Positions 27,035-36,323 of a DNA stretch of 64,000 bases are shown here, piece after piece. Position numbers and translations under genes: made by a program. This DNA is from Eubacterium sp. CAG:180 (lineage in GTDB: Bacteria > Bacillota > Clostridia > Oscillospirales > Acutalibacteraceae): NCBI GenBank assembly GCA_000432435.1, contig HF993131.1, positions 107,938 through 171,937 on the forward strand, in the 5' to 3' direction. Position 1 is the first letter of the stretch; every line of letters starts with the position of its first letter. The notes beneath the pieces were generated by a model. That model had not been told where the DNA came from, made no database searches, and saw only the letters and a program-made list of their open reading frames with translations.

Positions 27035-29053
27035 TCAGAAACCGATTGCAGCCATCTTGCCGTCGTCACGGCTTAAAAGCGGTGCGGCAATATCTGCTAC
27101 GGTTATAGTTCGCATTTCGTCATCCGTCAAATGGTCAATGTCTGATTTTGCAAGTCGTGATGCCTGCTTTAATGAGGAGAGCTCAATCAAGTTCCTGACA
27201 TATCTCCCGTTGCCGAAATCTTGCTTTTTTCTTGCGGCATCAAAAACCTCACCGAGCTTTTTATGCGCTTCTCCGGTAAACTTAAAGCCCGTTTTTTTAA
27301 TCATCAAATCGGCTATATCTATAAGCTCGTCGGTACTGTAATCGTCGAAGTTCACATGAAATGCAATCCTTGAACGCAAACCGGGGTTTTTATTGAGAAA
27401 CTCTTCCATTTTATCGGGATATCCTGCAAAAATAACAACAAGGTCACTACGGTTGTTTTCCATTTCCTGAACAATCGTGTTGATAGCTTCGTCGCCGTAA
27501 AGTCCGTTCCTGTCGTCAACCAAAGAGTATGCTTCGTCAATGAAAAGCACGCTGCCCTTTGCCATATTAAAATGCTTTTTGACAAGCGGCGCTGTCTGAC
27601 CGACAAACTGCCCGACAATATCCGCTCTGCCTACTTCATAAAGATCGCCTTTGGTGAGGAGCCCGTTATCCTTCATTATCTGTGCAAACAATCGGGCAAC
27701 GGTTGTCTTTGCGGTGCCCGGATTTCCCGTAAACACCATGTGCATTGACGGGCGGTCAGCCTTTATTCCTTTTTCCGCATAGAGCTTTTGCATTTTGAAA
27801 AAGCTTACCGCGTTTTCGATAACCTCTTTTGCATTGTCAAGACCGATCATTTCGTGCAGCTCTACGGCCGCATTTCCTTTCGGAGCTGCTTTTACTATCT
27901 CCGATTTTACTGTTTTTACATCTTTATACTGAGCATAAACGACGGTATGCAGTTTCTCCGTATACCACTCATCAAACCAGCGGTTTAGTTCTGTAATATG
28001 GAAGCTTTTTCCGTCCTTGATATTGTTGAAAAGCTTGTCGTCGGCATCTATTTTGTTATCCTTTGCCCTTTCGGACAGATAAATCTCAGCACGTTCGGCA
28101 TTTGCCATATCCTCTGTAATTTCAACTATCGGCACAGACGTCAGATTTGCAAGAAAAGAATCGCGTGTTTTTACGGAATCGAGATTCGTCCAGAAAACAG
28201 TCAATACGGATTGGCAGAATGTTTTTGCCGTTTCACAAATTCTCTCAATGCTATTACGGTTGTTTCGCGCAAACCGGTCGTTGCTTTCATCATCCGAGTG
28301 ATACCTGATGATTATTGCACCGCCTCCGCAGCTTCTGTAAAGCGCTTCAAGGGCACTATCGTTAAAACTATCATTTTCATAAAAGTCAACATAAGTATAA
28401 CGCTTATTAAAAATTCGGCCGTTATCATACAGTGCTGAAATCAGCGAGCGCGAAAGTCCCTCTCTCGTTTCATTTAAGCGAGTTCTAAGGAAATAGTGAA
28501 CAGGATGACCTATTGGGGCTTTAATCATTTTGCCTGCATAAATCCTGTCGATTTCCGGAAGAAAGCTGTCTGAATACAGATGTTTTTTCGCCTCGTCGAC
28601 AATTTCCTCTCGGCTTTTTAATTCAATAATGTTTTCACCGTATTTTAAGCTGTTAAAACCGTGTTGATTTAATAAAGGAGTTATGCCAAATTTTTCGGTG
28701 AGATCTTCGTCATCTCTTATAAAATTTGAATATTCTGCTATTCGGAGATTATCCCTTAGTCTATCAAAGACCTGTTCTTCGATAGAGTTATACTCCGTCT
28801 TGAAATTGCATAATTTCATATAATTATCGAGGACACTTTTTATATTGCCGCGCTCATTTATAATCGCTCCGAAATAGATAACATTATTATTGCCGGTGCT
28901 TATGGCAAAAACATAGTCTTTTTTATCCGACTTGATATAAAACGTCTGTGAAAGGCTCTGCATATTATCAGCAAATTCATCAAAAACGTCCGACTTTTTT
29001 CTCGGAATTTCAACATCCGAAAGAACGGTAGCTTCAATTTTGTAATATCGCAT
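27035..29053 (-). CDS. SpoVK/CbbX-like AAA+ ATPase with long N-terminal region
   Basis: 672 residues. The C-terminal part (about 395-660) is a CbbX/SpoVK-type AAA+ domain: Walker A FTGNPGTAKTTVARL, Walker B SVLFIDEAYSL, sensor and arginine region NPGLRSRIAFHVNFDDYS, and pore-like EVGRADIVGQFVGQT. The third glycine of Walker A is Ala (GTAKTT rather than GTGKTT). The N-terminal 390 residues contain what looks like a degenerate AAA-like segment without Walker motifs (GHPVHYFLRTRL; GGGAIIIRYHSDDE) and an upstream domain I do not recognise. Such ATPases remodel or unfold partner complexes. RBS GGAGG is strong. It lies 400 bp downstream of the helicase-MoxR-VWA operon and may belong to it. Confidence 0.88.
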   Translation of the reverse strand: MRYYKIEATVLSDVEIPRKKSDVFDEFADNMQSLSQTFYIKSDKKDYVFAISTGNNNVIYFGAIINERGNIKSVLDNYMKLCNFKTEYNSIEEQVFDRLRDNLRIAEYSNFIRDDEDLTEKFGITPLLNQHGFNSLKYGENIIELKSREEIVDEAKKHLYSDSFLPEIDRIYAGKMIKAPIGHPVHYFLRTRLNETREGLSRSLISALYDNGRIFNKRYTYVDFYENDSFNDSALEALYRSCGGGAIIIRYHSDDESNDRFARNNRNSIERICETAKTFCQSVLTVFWTNLDSVKTRDSFLANLTSVPIVEITEDMANAERAEIYLSERAKDNKIDADDKLFNNIKDGKSFHITELNRWFDEWYTEKLHTVVYAQYKDVKTVKSEIVKAAPKGNAAVELHEMIGLDNAKEVIENAVSFFKMQKLYAEKGIKADRPSMHMVFTGNPGTAKTTVARLFAQIMKDNGLLTKGDLYEVGRADIVGQFVGQTAPLVKKHFNMAKGSVLFIDEAYSLVDDRNGLYGDEAINTIVQEMENNRSDLVVIFAGYPDKMEEFLNKNPGLRSRIAFHVNFDDYSTDELIDIADLMIKKTGFKFTGEAHKKLGEVFDAARKKQDFGNGRYVRNLIELSSLKQASRLAKSDIDHLTDDEMRTITVADIAAPLLSRDDGKMAAIGF

Positions 29054-29205
29054 AATAAACCTCCAAAAACAAATAACTGACTTCCGGCTTTTTCTTACGC
29101 ATATATAATATCATTCGTGATGTACCTTTTTAAGTACATAAAATATCCTGTAAATACATTTGGCTTTTGCTGTCTTACATTCTTTTTTTGATAAACGGTA
29201 AGTAC

Positions 29206-29454
29206 AGAATCCTACTGTGCCAAGCCCGACGAACTATATAAATGTCTTTCCGAACAACAGCAAGTAACTCGCTTACGTTAAGAATCATATTTCAGGATAG
29301 CTGAATTTCTAAAACATGCGGAGCGTGGCTCACCAACGAAATCTACAATCATTATAAAAACGATTTTCTTAATGATTATACAGACAAAATTAAAAAGCTT
29401 GTCACCGAGTCGGCACTTTTTATAAATGATTTTCTTATCTTTCTAATTGATTTT
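29206..29454 (+). pseudogene. Decayed plus-strand reading frame
   Basis: The interval between the VWA and AAA+ genes has no intact gene, but a plus-strand frame reads SYCAKPDELYKCLSEQQQV, a stop, then ESYFRIAEFLKHAERG. After a one-base shift it reads AWLTNEIYNHYKNDFLNDYT and DKIKKLVTESALFINDFLIF. The amphipathic, natural-looking composition across a stop and a frameshift suggests a decayed gene rather than noise. The family is not recognised. It runs into the antisense side of the VWA gene near 29455. Confidence 0.4.
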
Positions 29455-30675
29455 TTATGCTCTAATGGTGAATCTTGCGACTTTGCCCCACGGTGGAGTT
29501 ACATCTTGATTATTTATAAGCCAGAGAACAGGAATATCGTTTGCAAGTTCCTCTTTAGGAAACTGAGCGTAACCGTCGGTCAAAATGATAATACAGTTTG
29601 GCTCTTTTTCTTTCATATGCTGATTGACATATTCAAAAATAATTTGAAAATCCGTTCCGCCTCCGCCTGCCGGTTTTATAACATTAAATTCCTCAAACGA
29701 TGAAAACGGTTTCGGCTCAATAATCGCCGCATCAAAAAAGCCGAGCCAGCCTTGCAGTTTTCCGTCATATTGGTCAATCGCACCTTTTATTTCAGAATAA
29801 GCGGTGGTCATATCATTGTCTGAAATTGAACCGGAGGTGTCTATGAAGAACAATATATCACTAACATTATCGTTTTTGCCCATTTCATTAAAATTCGGAA
29901 GGAAGAACGGACTGTCTTGAAATCTTCTGTCCGGTGGAGAAAAGGAATAATCGCAAATTTCTTCCTGAATAAAATCGTTCAATATCGTTCTCCAGTTTGT
30001 TTGCGGTTTTTTTAATTTTTCAAGCATACGCTGTGCAAACATCGGAAGCGTTCCTCTGTTGTTTGAAGCATCACGGACTTTAATAGCTTCGCAACACTCT
30101 GCAAAATTCTTTACCCAGACATCTCTCAGCTTGCTGTCTTCTTCAAATTTTCCCCATTGAGAATGGTCGTCCCATCTCTTTGCATTTGATTTTTTGTTTC
30201 CGCTGTCAAAATTCTTTTGCTTGCTCTGTAACATCTCGTAAACTTCTTCGGCTGTATAAAGATAACCTTCCTTTCCGTCAGGAGCAATGTGCATACTTTC
30301 GCCGTATGTTGACAAGGTTATACTGCTCGCCTTGTCGTCATTCTCGTGCATAATAGTTGAATTTATCACTATATCGGCAGCAATATTATACCGTTCGTTA
30401 TCTTTGTACTCACCTCTTAAACAGTGTTGAAGAACAACATGAAGTATTTCGTGCATCAAAACATAGTCTAATTCTTTATCTGACAGTTCTTCAAGAAAAA
30501 ATGGACTAAACGCAATACGCACTCCGTCGGTATAGGCAGTTTCGCAACCCTCATCAATAGAATAAATCATATGCATTAACAGCAAACCGTAAAAGCCGTG
30601 ACTACACAGAATACGCATTCGTGCCAAAAGAAGCCGATTGATATACTGCCTTACTTTTTTGTTAGATATTACCAT
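29455..30675 (-). CDS. VWA-like protein with metallopeptidase-like N-domain (DUF2201 type)
   Basis: 406 residues. The N-terminal half has HEILHVVLQHCLRG, an HExxH zinc-peptidase-type helix with a further His, as in the DUF2201 N-domain. The C-terminal half has a von Willebrand A fold with the MIDAS start DILFFIDTSGSIS and later FFDAAIIEP and IIILTDGYAQFP. In this class VWA proteins work with MoxR AAA+ ATPases as a chaperone or metal-loading pair. It overlaps the moxR gene by 14 bp, and the start ATG lies inside that overlap, so the two proteins are made together. Confidence 0.9.
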   Translation of the reverse strand: MVISNKKVRQYINRLLLARMRILCSHGFYGLLLMHMIYSIDEGCETAYTDGVRIAFSPFFLEELSDKELDYVLMHEILHVVLQHCLRGEYKDNERYNIAADIVINSTIMHENDDKASSITLSTYGESMHIAPDGKEGYLYTAEEVYEMLQSKQKNFDSGNKKSNAKRWDDHSQWGKFEEDSKLRDVWVKNFAECCEAIKVRDASNNRGTLPMFAQRMLEKLKKPQTNWRTILNDFIQEEICDYSFSPPDRRFQDSPFFLPNFNEMGKNDNVSDILFFIDTSGSISDNDMTTAYSEIKGAIDQYDGKLQGWLGFFDAAIIEPKPFSSFEEFNVIKPAGGGGTDFQIIFEYVNQHMKEKEPNCIIILTDGYAQFPKEELANDIPVLWLINNQDVTPPWGKVARFTIRA

Positions 30676-31786
30676 TTAACAACTTCCCTTTCGAGTTCAG
30701 CCATGCAGAAAATTCGGGGATATTAAGAAGCTTCTTTCTGTAATCCTTTTCTATATACATATAGTCTTTAAGCAAAACCGTTGAAAAATCGGGAGCCATT
30801 TGTTGGGCATATATTATCGAATTTGCTATGCGCTTCATATCATCTCTATACTCTCTGGCGTAAGCAGTCATAGAGGCACACAACGCATACATGGCATCCG
30901 TGCGTGTAGGAACTTTTGGCTGTTTTCCGTCGAATATTTCTTCTATATTTGGCAGGTCCTTATAAACCTTTGACCATGTTCTGAATTCAATGGCAGGTCC
31001 AAACCCGATTACACCGGCTATCAATGAATACATCTTGTCAACATCAGAATCTACATAATTTAAAATGTTGCTCACCATCTCCCACGAACGAGGTGTTGCA
31101 AAAGCAAGGTCGTCGGCATTAGAATCAAAATTCATAAGACGCTCACGATTAAAAGTAAGAAATCCGACAACCTTTTCGTTTATTCCACTTTGAATAGCCC
31201 ACTGTTTCCACGAATTGAAACTGACTTCAACCTCAATGTGCAAAAGTCTGTTGGCAAGTGCTTTTGGCATCTTAAATGCCACGGATTTGTCGGTTGTTCT
31301 GTTGCCGGCAGCAATGACTATGCAGTTTTCGGGAAGTTTATGTTCTCCAACTGCTCTGTCAAGCGTAATCTGATATGCCGCCGCCTGAACAGATTGAGGC
31401 GCTGCTGAAATTTCATCAAGAAAAAGGATATTGACAATGCTGTCACTTTCGTCCATTTGAAAAATTTGCGGTTTTAGCCAAACGGCAAGCGTCTTGTCTG
31501 CATTTGAAGTTGGAATACCACGCAGGTCAATCGGATTAAAAAGGAGCAACCGCACATCGGTGATATGTACCTTTTTTCCTGTTTGACTCTCTATTTCTTT
31601 TCCAATCTGTCGAACAGCCTGTGATTTGCCGACACCGGGCGCTCCCCACAACATAACTGACGGAAATTTTCTGATAGGCACATTTGCATTGATTATATTA
31701 CAATATGCCGTTGTCAGTTCATCTACAAGTCTGTTAATATTCATCTGCGGAATATTTGCATTTTTTATTTGTTCTTTTCCGCTCAC
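30662..31786 (-). CDS. MoxR-type AAA+ ATPase
   Basis: 374 residues with Walker A LWGAPGVGKSQAVRQIG, Walker B NILFLDEISAAPQSVQ and a sensor-1-like IVIAAGNRTTDKSVAFKMP. The set belongs to the MoxR/dynein-related branch that partners VWA proteins. It starts with GTG in a GTGA overlap with the stop of the helicase gene and ends within the start of the VWA gene. This is the middle of a strictly coupled three-gene unit, so stoichiometric expression with the helicase is expected. Confidence 0.92.
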   Translation of the reverse strand: MSGKEQIKNANIPQMNINRLVDELTTAYCNIINANVPIRKFPSVMLWGAPGVGKSQAVRQIGKEIESQTGKKVHITDVRLLLFNPIDLRGIPTSNADKTLAVWLKPQIFQMDESDSIVNILFLDEISAAPQSVQAAAYQITLDRAVGEHKLPENCIVIAAGNRTTDKSVAFKMPKALANRLLHIEVEVSFNSWKQWAIQSGINEKVVGFLTFNRERLMNFDSNADDLAFATPRSWEMVSNILNYVDSDVDKMYSLIAGVIGFGPAIEFRTWSKVYKDLPNIEEIFDGKQPKVPTRTDAMYALCASMTAYAREYRDDMKRIANSIIYAQQMAPDFSTVLLKDYMYIEKDYRKKLLNIPEFSAWLNSKGKLLNGNI

Positions 31787-34700
31787 TTTTTATTTACCCC
31801 CAATTTATTATCTATTTCTGCAAGCTTTTCTTTTAATTCGGCAATAACATCCGCATAGTTTTCATCATTGCCAAGTTCCTTTTGAATGCCTTTTTTGCGC
31901 TCACCCATATTGAATAATTGCTTTTGCTGATTTTCTATATGCTTATCAAGATTGTTCAGATAGTTGTCGATTCTGATTAAAACGCCAACCTCTGTATCGC
32001 CGAGTTCAACATAATATTTGCCCTCCCGTTCTAACCAAACAAACGGCTTTCCCTTTGCCATATTTGCAGGCAGAATAATCTTAAATCCGCAATATTCGAA
32101 GGCTGTCCTTTCTTTGATTTGTAATTCATTGTTTTTGACTGCATTAAACAGTGTTTCACGCAAAAGCTTTCTTTTTTCCGCTTCTTTGTTTTTGTCAGCA
32201 GAGGTCACCGCAACCGGCACGTCTTTGCGATATTGGTCGAAATATTGCTTGTCCTGCATTGCCTTGTTGATAAGCTCTTTCTGATGAAGCATTTTTGAAG
32301 GGAGCTCTTTAAGTTCCTTATCAAGTCTTATTCTCGTTTCGACCAATTTTCTCTGCAATGTATAATACCGAGAAAGCTCGTTTGCTGTTTCAACACGCTT
32401 TTTAACAAGAGGGTTTCCTACTGCAAGAGCCTTAATTTCTGCATAATTCAAAACGGTATCCTCAACATCACTACCTTCACGCTCTGTGTACGAGCCTGAC
32501 AACAAGCTTGTAATAAATCTCTGCTTTGTTTCGAGAAGTTGCCACGAATACGCATCAAAGCTTCCCTCGGTGATATAGCGGAATATTTGAACTTTTGGAT
32601 TTTGATTGCCCTGCCTGAGTATTCTTCCTTCACGCTGAGTCATATCAGCCGGTCGCCATGGAACATCAAGATGATGAATGGCTATCAGTTTATCCTGAAC
32701 ATTAACTCCGATACCGAGTTTGAATGTAGAGCCGATTAAAACACGAATATCGCCGTTTCTCATCATCTTGAATAATGTGTTTCTTTTTGCCTCAGTTGTT
32801 GCATCATGGACGAACGCAATTTGCGACGGCAATATGCCTTTTTCAATCAACAGCCGTTTGAGCTCGTCATACATATTGAAACTCGATTTAGGCGTTGATG
32901 TGTCACAAAAGACAAGTTGCGTTCCGTCGGTTTTTAGATAAATATCAAAAACATTTTCGGCACAACGATACACTTTAGACTGCTGTGTAAATGGCTCATT
33001 CGAGTCAACCAACCTTATATCAAGTGCAGCTTTACGACCGTCTGTTGTGATTTTAAGCATATTATCAACGCTTCTGTTAACAAAGCCGGCTCTGACAACA
33101 TCCGCACGAGAAGAAATAAGATCCAAATAATTTTCAAAGCTTAGCGTTTTACCGATAAGCGCATCCGAATAGCCATCAAACGCAGGGATTCCGTTAACCT
33201 CGTCCATATGATGAAAATCGGCAATCTGTGAAAACAGCGTTGTCAGCTCCGGCAGATTATGAAATTTTGAAAATCTTGTAGCAAGGCGGTAGCTTGAGGT
33301 ATCAACATCTATTTCAAATTCAGTTGATTTTTCGGCAAACATACCTATCCAACTGTCAAAGTTCTGCAAATCAAGAAGTCCGAGTTCTCCGTTTTGTAAA
33401 TATTTTTGCATAATAAACGCATCAGTTATTGAGTTGGTTATCGGTGTTCCTGTCGCCATAACAACTCCCCCTCCGCTTTTTTGAACTACACGAACCTTAT
33501 CAAGCATATCTTTGCATTTTTTTGAGCCGCTGCGAGTAATTCCAAGCACATTGTCCGCTTTTGTTTCGATAGGTACATTTTTGTAATTGTGTGCCTCATC
33601 AATATAAAGACGACTTATACCAAGATCATCAAAGAAAACGCCGCAATCAATATTATCAAGCGTGGTCGCAAGTACGGCAAGTTGTTTCCCCAATTTTTCA
33701 TTTTTCTTCCTAAGACTCTTGGTTACCTTTTTCGAATCATTCAACAAGTCATTTACTTTTTCTTTCATATCCCGAAGCTCATCGATGTAAAAATCTTGCG
33801 AAAGCGGTATCTGTTCGAAGCAGCTGTAAGCCATAATGATGCCGTCAAATTCTTCGTCTCTGATTTTTTCAAGCACCGTATCTCTCTTTGAAGGAACAAA
33901 GCTTTTGGGTTCAACAGTCAAAAGCTTTGCATTAGGATACATTTCAATAAAGATTTTTTGCCATTGACCGACAATGTTGTTTGGAACAACATACAAATTC
34001 TTTTTGGATAGTCCCATTCTTCTGAGTTCCATACCGGAAGCAATCATTATATAGGTTTTTCCGCTTCCGACATCGTGAGCAAGAAGTGTATTCGGCGTGA
34101 AAATAATTCTTGCAACTGCATTTTTTTGATATGGAAAAAGAGTTATATTTGGAGATAAATCCGGAAAAGTCAAGAACGAACCGTCAAATATTCTCCTGCG
34201 AACACAGCTATATTTGTTTTCAAATATGGTTTCCAGGCGTTTCTTACGCTTTTCGTCTTTCCACACCCAATCCTGAAACTCTTTAATCATTTTCTGCTGT
34301 TTTTCAAGTGCGAGCAAAGTTTCCTCTTTGTTGATAACACGCTTTTTGCCCGAAGCATTTATCTTGCAAGCAACCTCGTTCTTTACGGCAATCGTTTTCA
34401 TATTAAGCGTTCTTTCGAGAATATATAAGGCCTCAAGTCGAGAAGTGCCATAAGAGTCCGTATCTGTCACGCCATGTCCATAGCGAGTTTTTTCCGGTAT
34501 TTCCCATGTTCCGGTGAGCTCGTCATGTTTTACAGAAAGGTATTCTTGTGTGCTTTTACTGTTACTCCAGTATTTTGCTTGTCCGCCAAAAAGATGCTCA
34601 ATGAAATCATCAATAACATCTGACGGCACCCACGGTGAACCAAGAGTTATATAAATATCCTCAGTTGCAACAGTCGGCGGAAGAACCGACTCAATGGCCT

Positions 34701-35292
34701 TGACATTATCTTTAAAATATCCGTTATACTTTTTGTTTGCCTTTTTTGCCTCTTTCCACTTTTGCATAAGATTGCCGGAAAGATATTCATCGGCTGTTTC
34801 CCAACCCTGATAAAAACACTCGTTCCAAGTTAACGGATTTTGATAAATTGAACCTTTCAGGGTGGTTATAACAGTCTTATAATCACTGCCTGTAACCGAT
34901 GCAATGAATTCAATATCGACTCTTCCGAGAGTGGTCAAGGATTTTACAAGTGCGTCTGAGATACTTTCGATATATATTCCGGATGCGCGCTCATCCGCAT
35001 TAAAAGGATTGTTCCAGTCAAGTGGAAGATCCATACAGGTTACTTCTTTAATATGTTTCTTCTGCTTACAGATTTTTTCTTCTTTTTCTCGCTTTTCATC
35101 TTCTTCTCGTTGCTTGCGTTCGGCTTCTTTTCTCTTTTCAACAGCTGCTTTTTTCATGAGCTTCAAATCATCAAATGCAATTTGAAGCGATTCAACGGCA
35201 ACATCTATATCTTCCATGGAAAGTCTATCGCCAAAATCCTTTAAGTTTTGAAAAAACTCGTCCAATATATTCTTTGTATTACTGCTGCTCAT
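31783..35292 (-). CDS. Large SNF2/SF2-type helicase of mobile-element origin
   Basis: 1169 residues. Residues 1-100 contain a charged coiled coil. About 105-260 match the module that comes before SNF2 domains in polyvalent proteins of phages and conjugative elements: WETADEYLSGNLMQKWKEAK, then ITLGSPWVPSDVIDDFIEHLF. The helicase core shows motif I AHDVGSGKTYIMIASG, motif II LYIDEAHNYKN, motif III VMATGTPITNS, and the C-terminal lobe with DVPWRPADMTQREGRILRQG. A coiled-coil tail follows. In mobile elements this helicase is normally fused to methylase or primase parts. Here it stands alone and is coupled to moxR and VWA genes. RBS AAGGTGG precedes the ATG. Confidence 0.92.
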   Translation of the reverse strand: MSSSNTKNILDEFFQNLKDFGDRLSMEDIDVAVESLQIAFDDLKLMKKAAVEKRKEAERKQREEDEKREKEEKICKQKKHIKEVTCMDLPLDWNNPFNADERASGIYIESISDALVKSLTTLGRVDIEFIASVTGSDYKTVITTLKGSIYQNPLTWNECFYQGWETADEYLSGNLMQKWKEAKKANKKYNGYFKDNVKAIESVLPPTVATEDIYITLGSPWVPSDVIDDFIEHLFGGQAKYWSNSKSTQEYLSVKHDELTGTWEIPEKTRYGHGVTDTDSYGTSRLEALYILERTLNMKTIAVKNEVACKINASGKKRVINKEETLLALEKQQKMIKEFQDWVWKDEKRKKRLETIFENKYSCVRRRIFDGSFLTFPDLSPNITLFPYQKNAVARIIFTPNTLLAHDVGSGKTYIMIASGMELRRMGLSKKNLYVVPNNIVGQWQKIFIEMYPNAKLLTVEPKSFVPSKRDTVLEKIRDEEFDGIIMAYSCFEQIPLSQDFYIDELRDMKEKVNDLLNDSKKVTKSLRKKNEKLGKQLAVLATTLDNIDCGVFFDDLGISRLYIDEAHNYKNVPIETKADNVLGITRSGSKKCKDMLDKVRVVQKSGGGVVMATGTPITNSITDAFIMQKYLQNGELGLLDLQNFDSWIGMFAEKSTEFEIDVDTSSYRLATRFSKFHNLPELTTLFSQIADFHHMDEVNGIPAFDGYSDALIGKTLSFENYLDLISSRADVVRAGFVNRSVDNMLKITTDGRKAALDIRLVDSNEPFTQQSKVYRCAENVFDIYLKTDGTQLVFCDTSTPKSSFNMYDELKRLLIEKGILPSQIAFVHDATTEAKRNTLFKMMRNGDIRVLIGSTFKLGIGVNVQDKLIAIHHLDVPWRPADMTQREGRILRQGNQNPKVQIFRYITEGSFDAYSWQLLETKQRFITSLLSGSYTEREGSDVEDTVLNYAEIKALAVGNPLVKKRVETANELSRYYTLQRKLVETRIRLDKELKELPSKMLHQKELINKAMQDKQYFDQYRKDVPVAVTSADKNKEAEKRKLLRETLFNAVKNNELQIKERTAFEYCGFKIILPANMAKGKPFVWLEREGKYYVELGDTEVGVLIRIDNYLNNLDKHIENQQKQLFNMGERKKGIQKELGNDENYADVIAELKEKLAEIDNKLGVNKK

Positions 35293-35387
35293 ATTGTCAC
35301 CACCTTAACAGGAGTATACAAAAGCAAGTGGGACAAAAATAGGCCATCGCTTTATTGAAAACACCACCGAACACTTTTTTTGCATAT

Positions 35388-35422
35388 AAAAGCACCACGA
35401 TAAAAAGTATCGTGGTGCTTTT
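35388..35422 (-). terminator. Terminator between phosphoesterase and helicase operon
   Basis: The perfect 14-bp stem AAAAGCACCACGAT / ATCGTGGTGCTTTT has T-runs on both sides. It ends the phosphoesterase transcript, so the helicase operon needs its own promoter between 35293 and 35387. Confidence 0.92.
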
Positions 35423-35432
35423 ATATTTATAT

Positions 35433-36143
35433 TCAATTTCTAAACTCTTTCATATCGTCAAGGCGGAGGAGGACAGGCTCGGTTTTGCCGTCTGCTGCGC
35501 CCATATCAATATCAATCCAAGTTTTTGTTTTGATTATTTTATTGCGATATTGTTCACCGTAATTCATTGTCGGTGTGTGACCGAAAACGGTTATAATATC
35601 GTCAAAATAATCATCGTCAATTCTAGGCCACGCCCAAATAAAAGCATCGGCAGGATAGTCGCTGATTTTTTTGCTCTTTTCAAACTCATCAATGCCGCTG
35701 TGACAAAGGAAATAATCCTTTCCGCCTGCCGTAACAGCTTCATACAGTGGGCAGTCACGCAGGTAATCGAGAATATCCGCAACCGTTTCGGGTGATTCTT
35801 TGTTAAGTTTTGCAAGCGATTTCAGCGTAACATCACCGCCGTTAAGCTGATAATTTGATAGAATTTCTATTTTTTCGCTGTCAAAATCAGCAATGCTGTC
35901 GTCAGTGATTTCATCAAACAAAAACTCGCAAGCAAGAAGCATTGCCTCGTGATTGCCGAGAACAAGCTGAACATTAGGCCGAGGGAGCAACCACCGCAAA
36001 ATCCCAACACCGCCGTCGCCGTTTCTGTCAATCACATCACCGAGTATGTAAAGAAAATCATCCTCGCAAAACCCGGCTTTTTCAAGCAATGTTTTTAATT
36101 TTTCTATCGAGTAACCGTGTAGGTCGGATATTACATAGGTCAT
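35433..36143 (-). CDS. Metallophosphoesterase (PPP/Ap4A-hydrolase-like)
   Basis: The start at 36143 gives MTYVISDLHGYSIEKL with the metal-binding DxH at the N-terminus. The 236-residue protein continues with GDVIDRNGDG (GDxxDR), LVLGNHEAML (GNHE), FLCHSGID and ITVFGHTPTM, the complete motif series of PPP-type serine/threonine phosphatases and diadenosine tetraphosphatases. Targets are unknown. It sits between the WYL regulator and the helicase operon, same strand, with a separate terminator. Confidence 0.92.
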   Translation of the reverse strand: MTYVISDLHGYSIEKLKTLLEKAGFCEDDFLYILGDVIDRNGDGGVGILRWLLPRPNVQLVLGNHEAMLLACEFLFDEITDDSIADFDSEKIEILSNYQLNGGDVTLKSLAKLNKESPETVADILDYLRDCPLYEAVTAGGKDYFLCHSGIDEFEKSKKISDYPADAFIWAWPRIDDDYFDDIITVFGHTPTMNYGEQYRNKIIKTKTWIDIDMGAADGKTEPVLLRLDDMKEFRN

Positions 36144-36323
36144 CGTTTCTCTCTCACAAATATTCAATCATATTGCAAAAAGATAAATACAATTCGTTTA
36201 GTCCAATGTAATTTTTAATATCATCTATACTGATGTACTCTTTTTTATCATAGTTCCAAATTCAAATATTTTGATGTTCGATATTATATAATATATCATT
36301 ATATCATTGGAAATTAATTATTT

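Noticed and set aside
29399..29425. Text similar to the 3' terminal hairpin of Cas9 tracrRNA (ACCGAGTCGG followed by T-run)
   Set aside because: The stem is broken, there is no nexus or anti-repeat, and no cas gene or CRISPR repeat is in the window. The bases also encode VTESA inside a protein-like plus-strand remnant.
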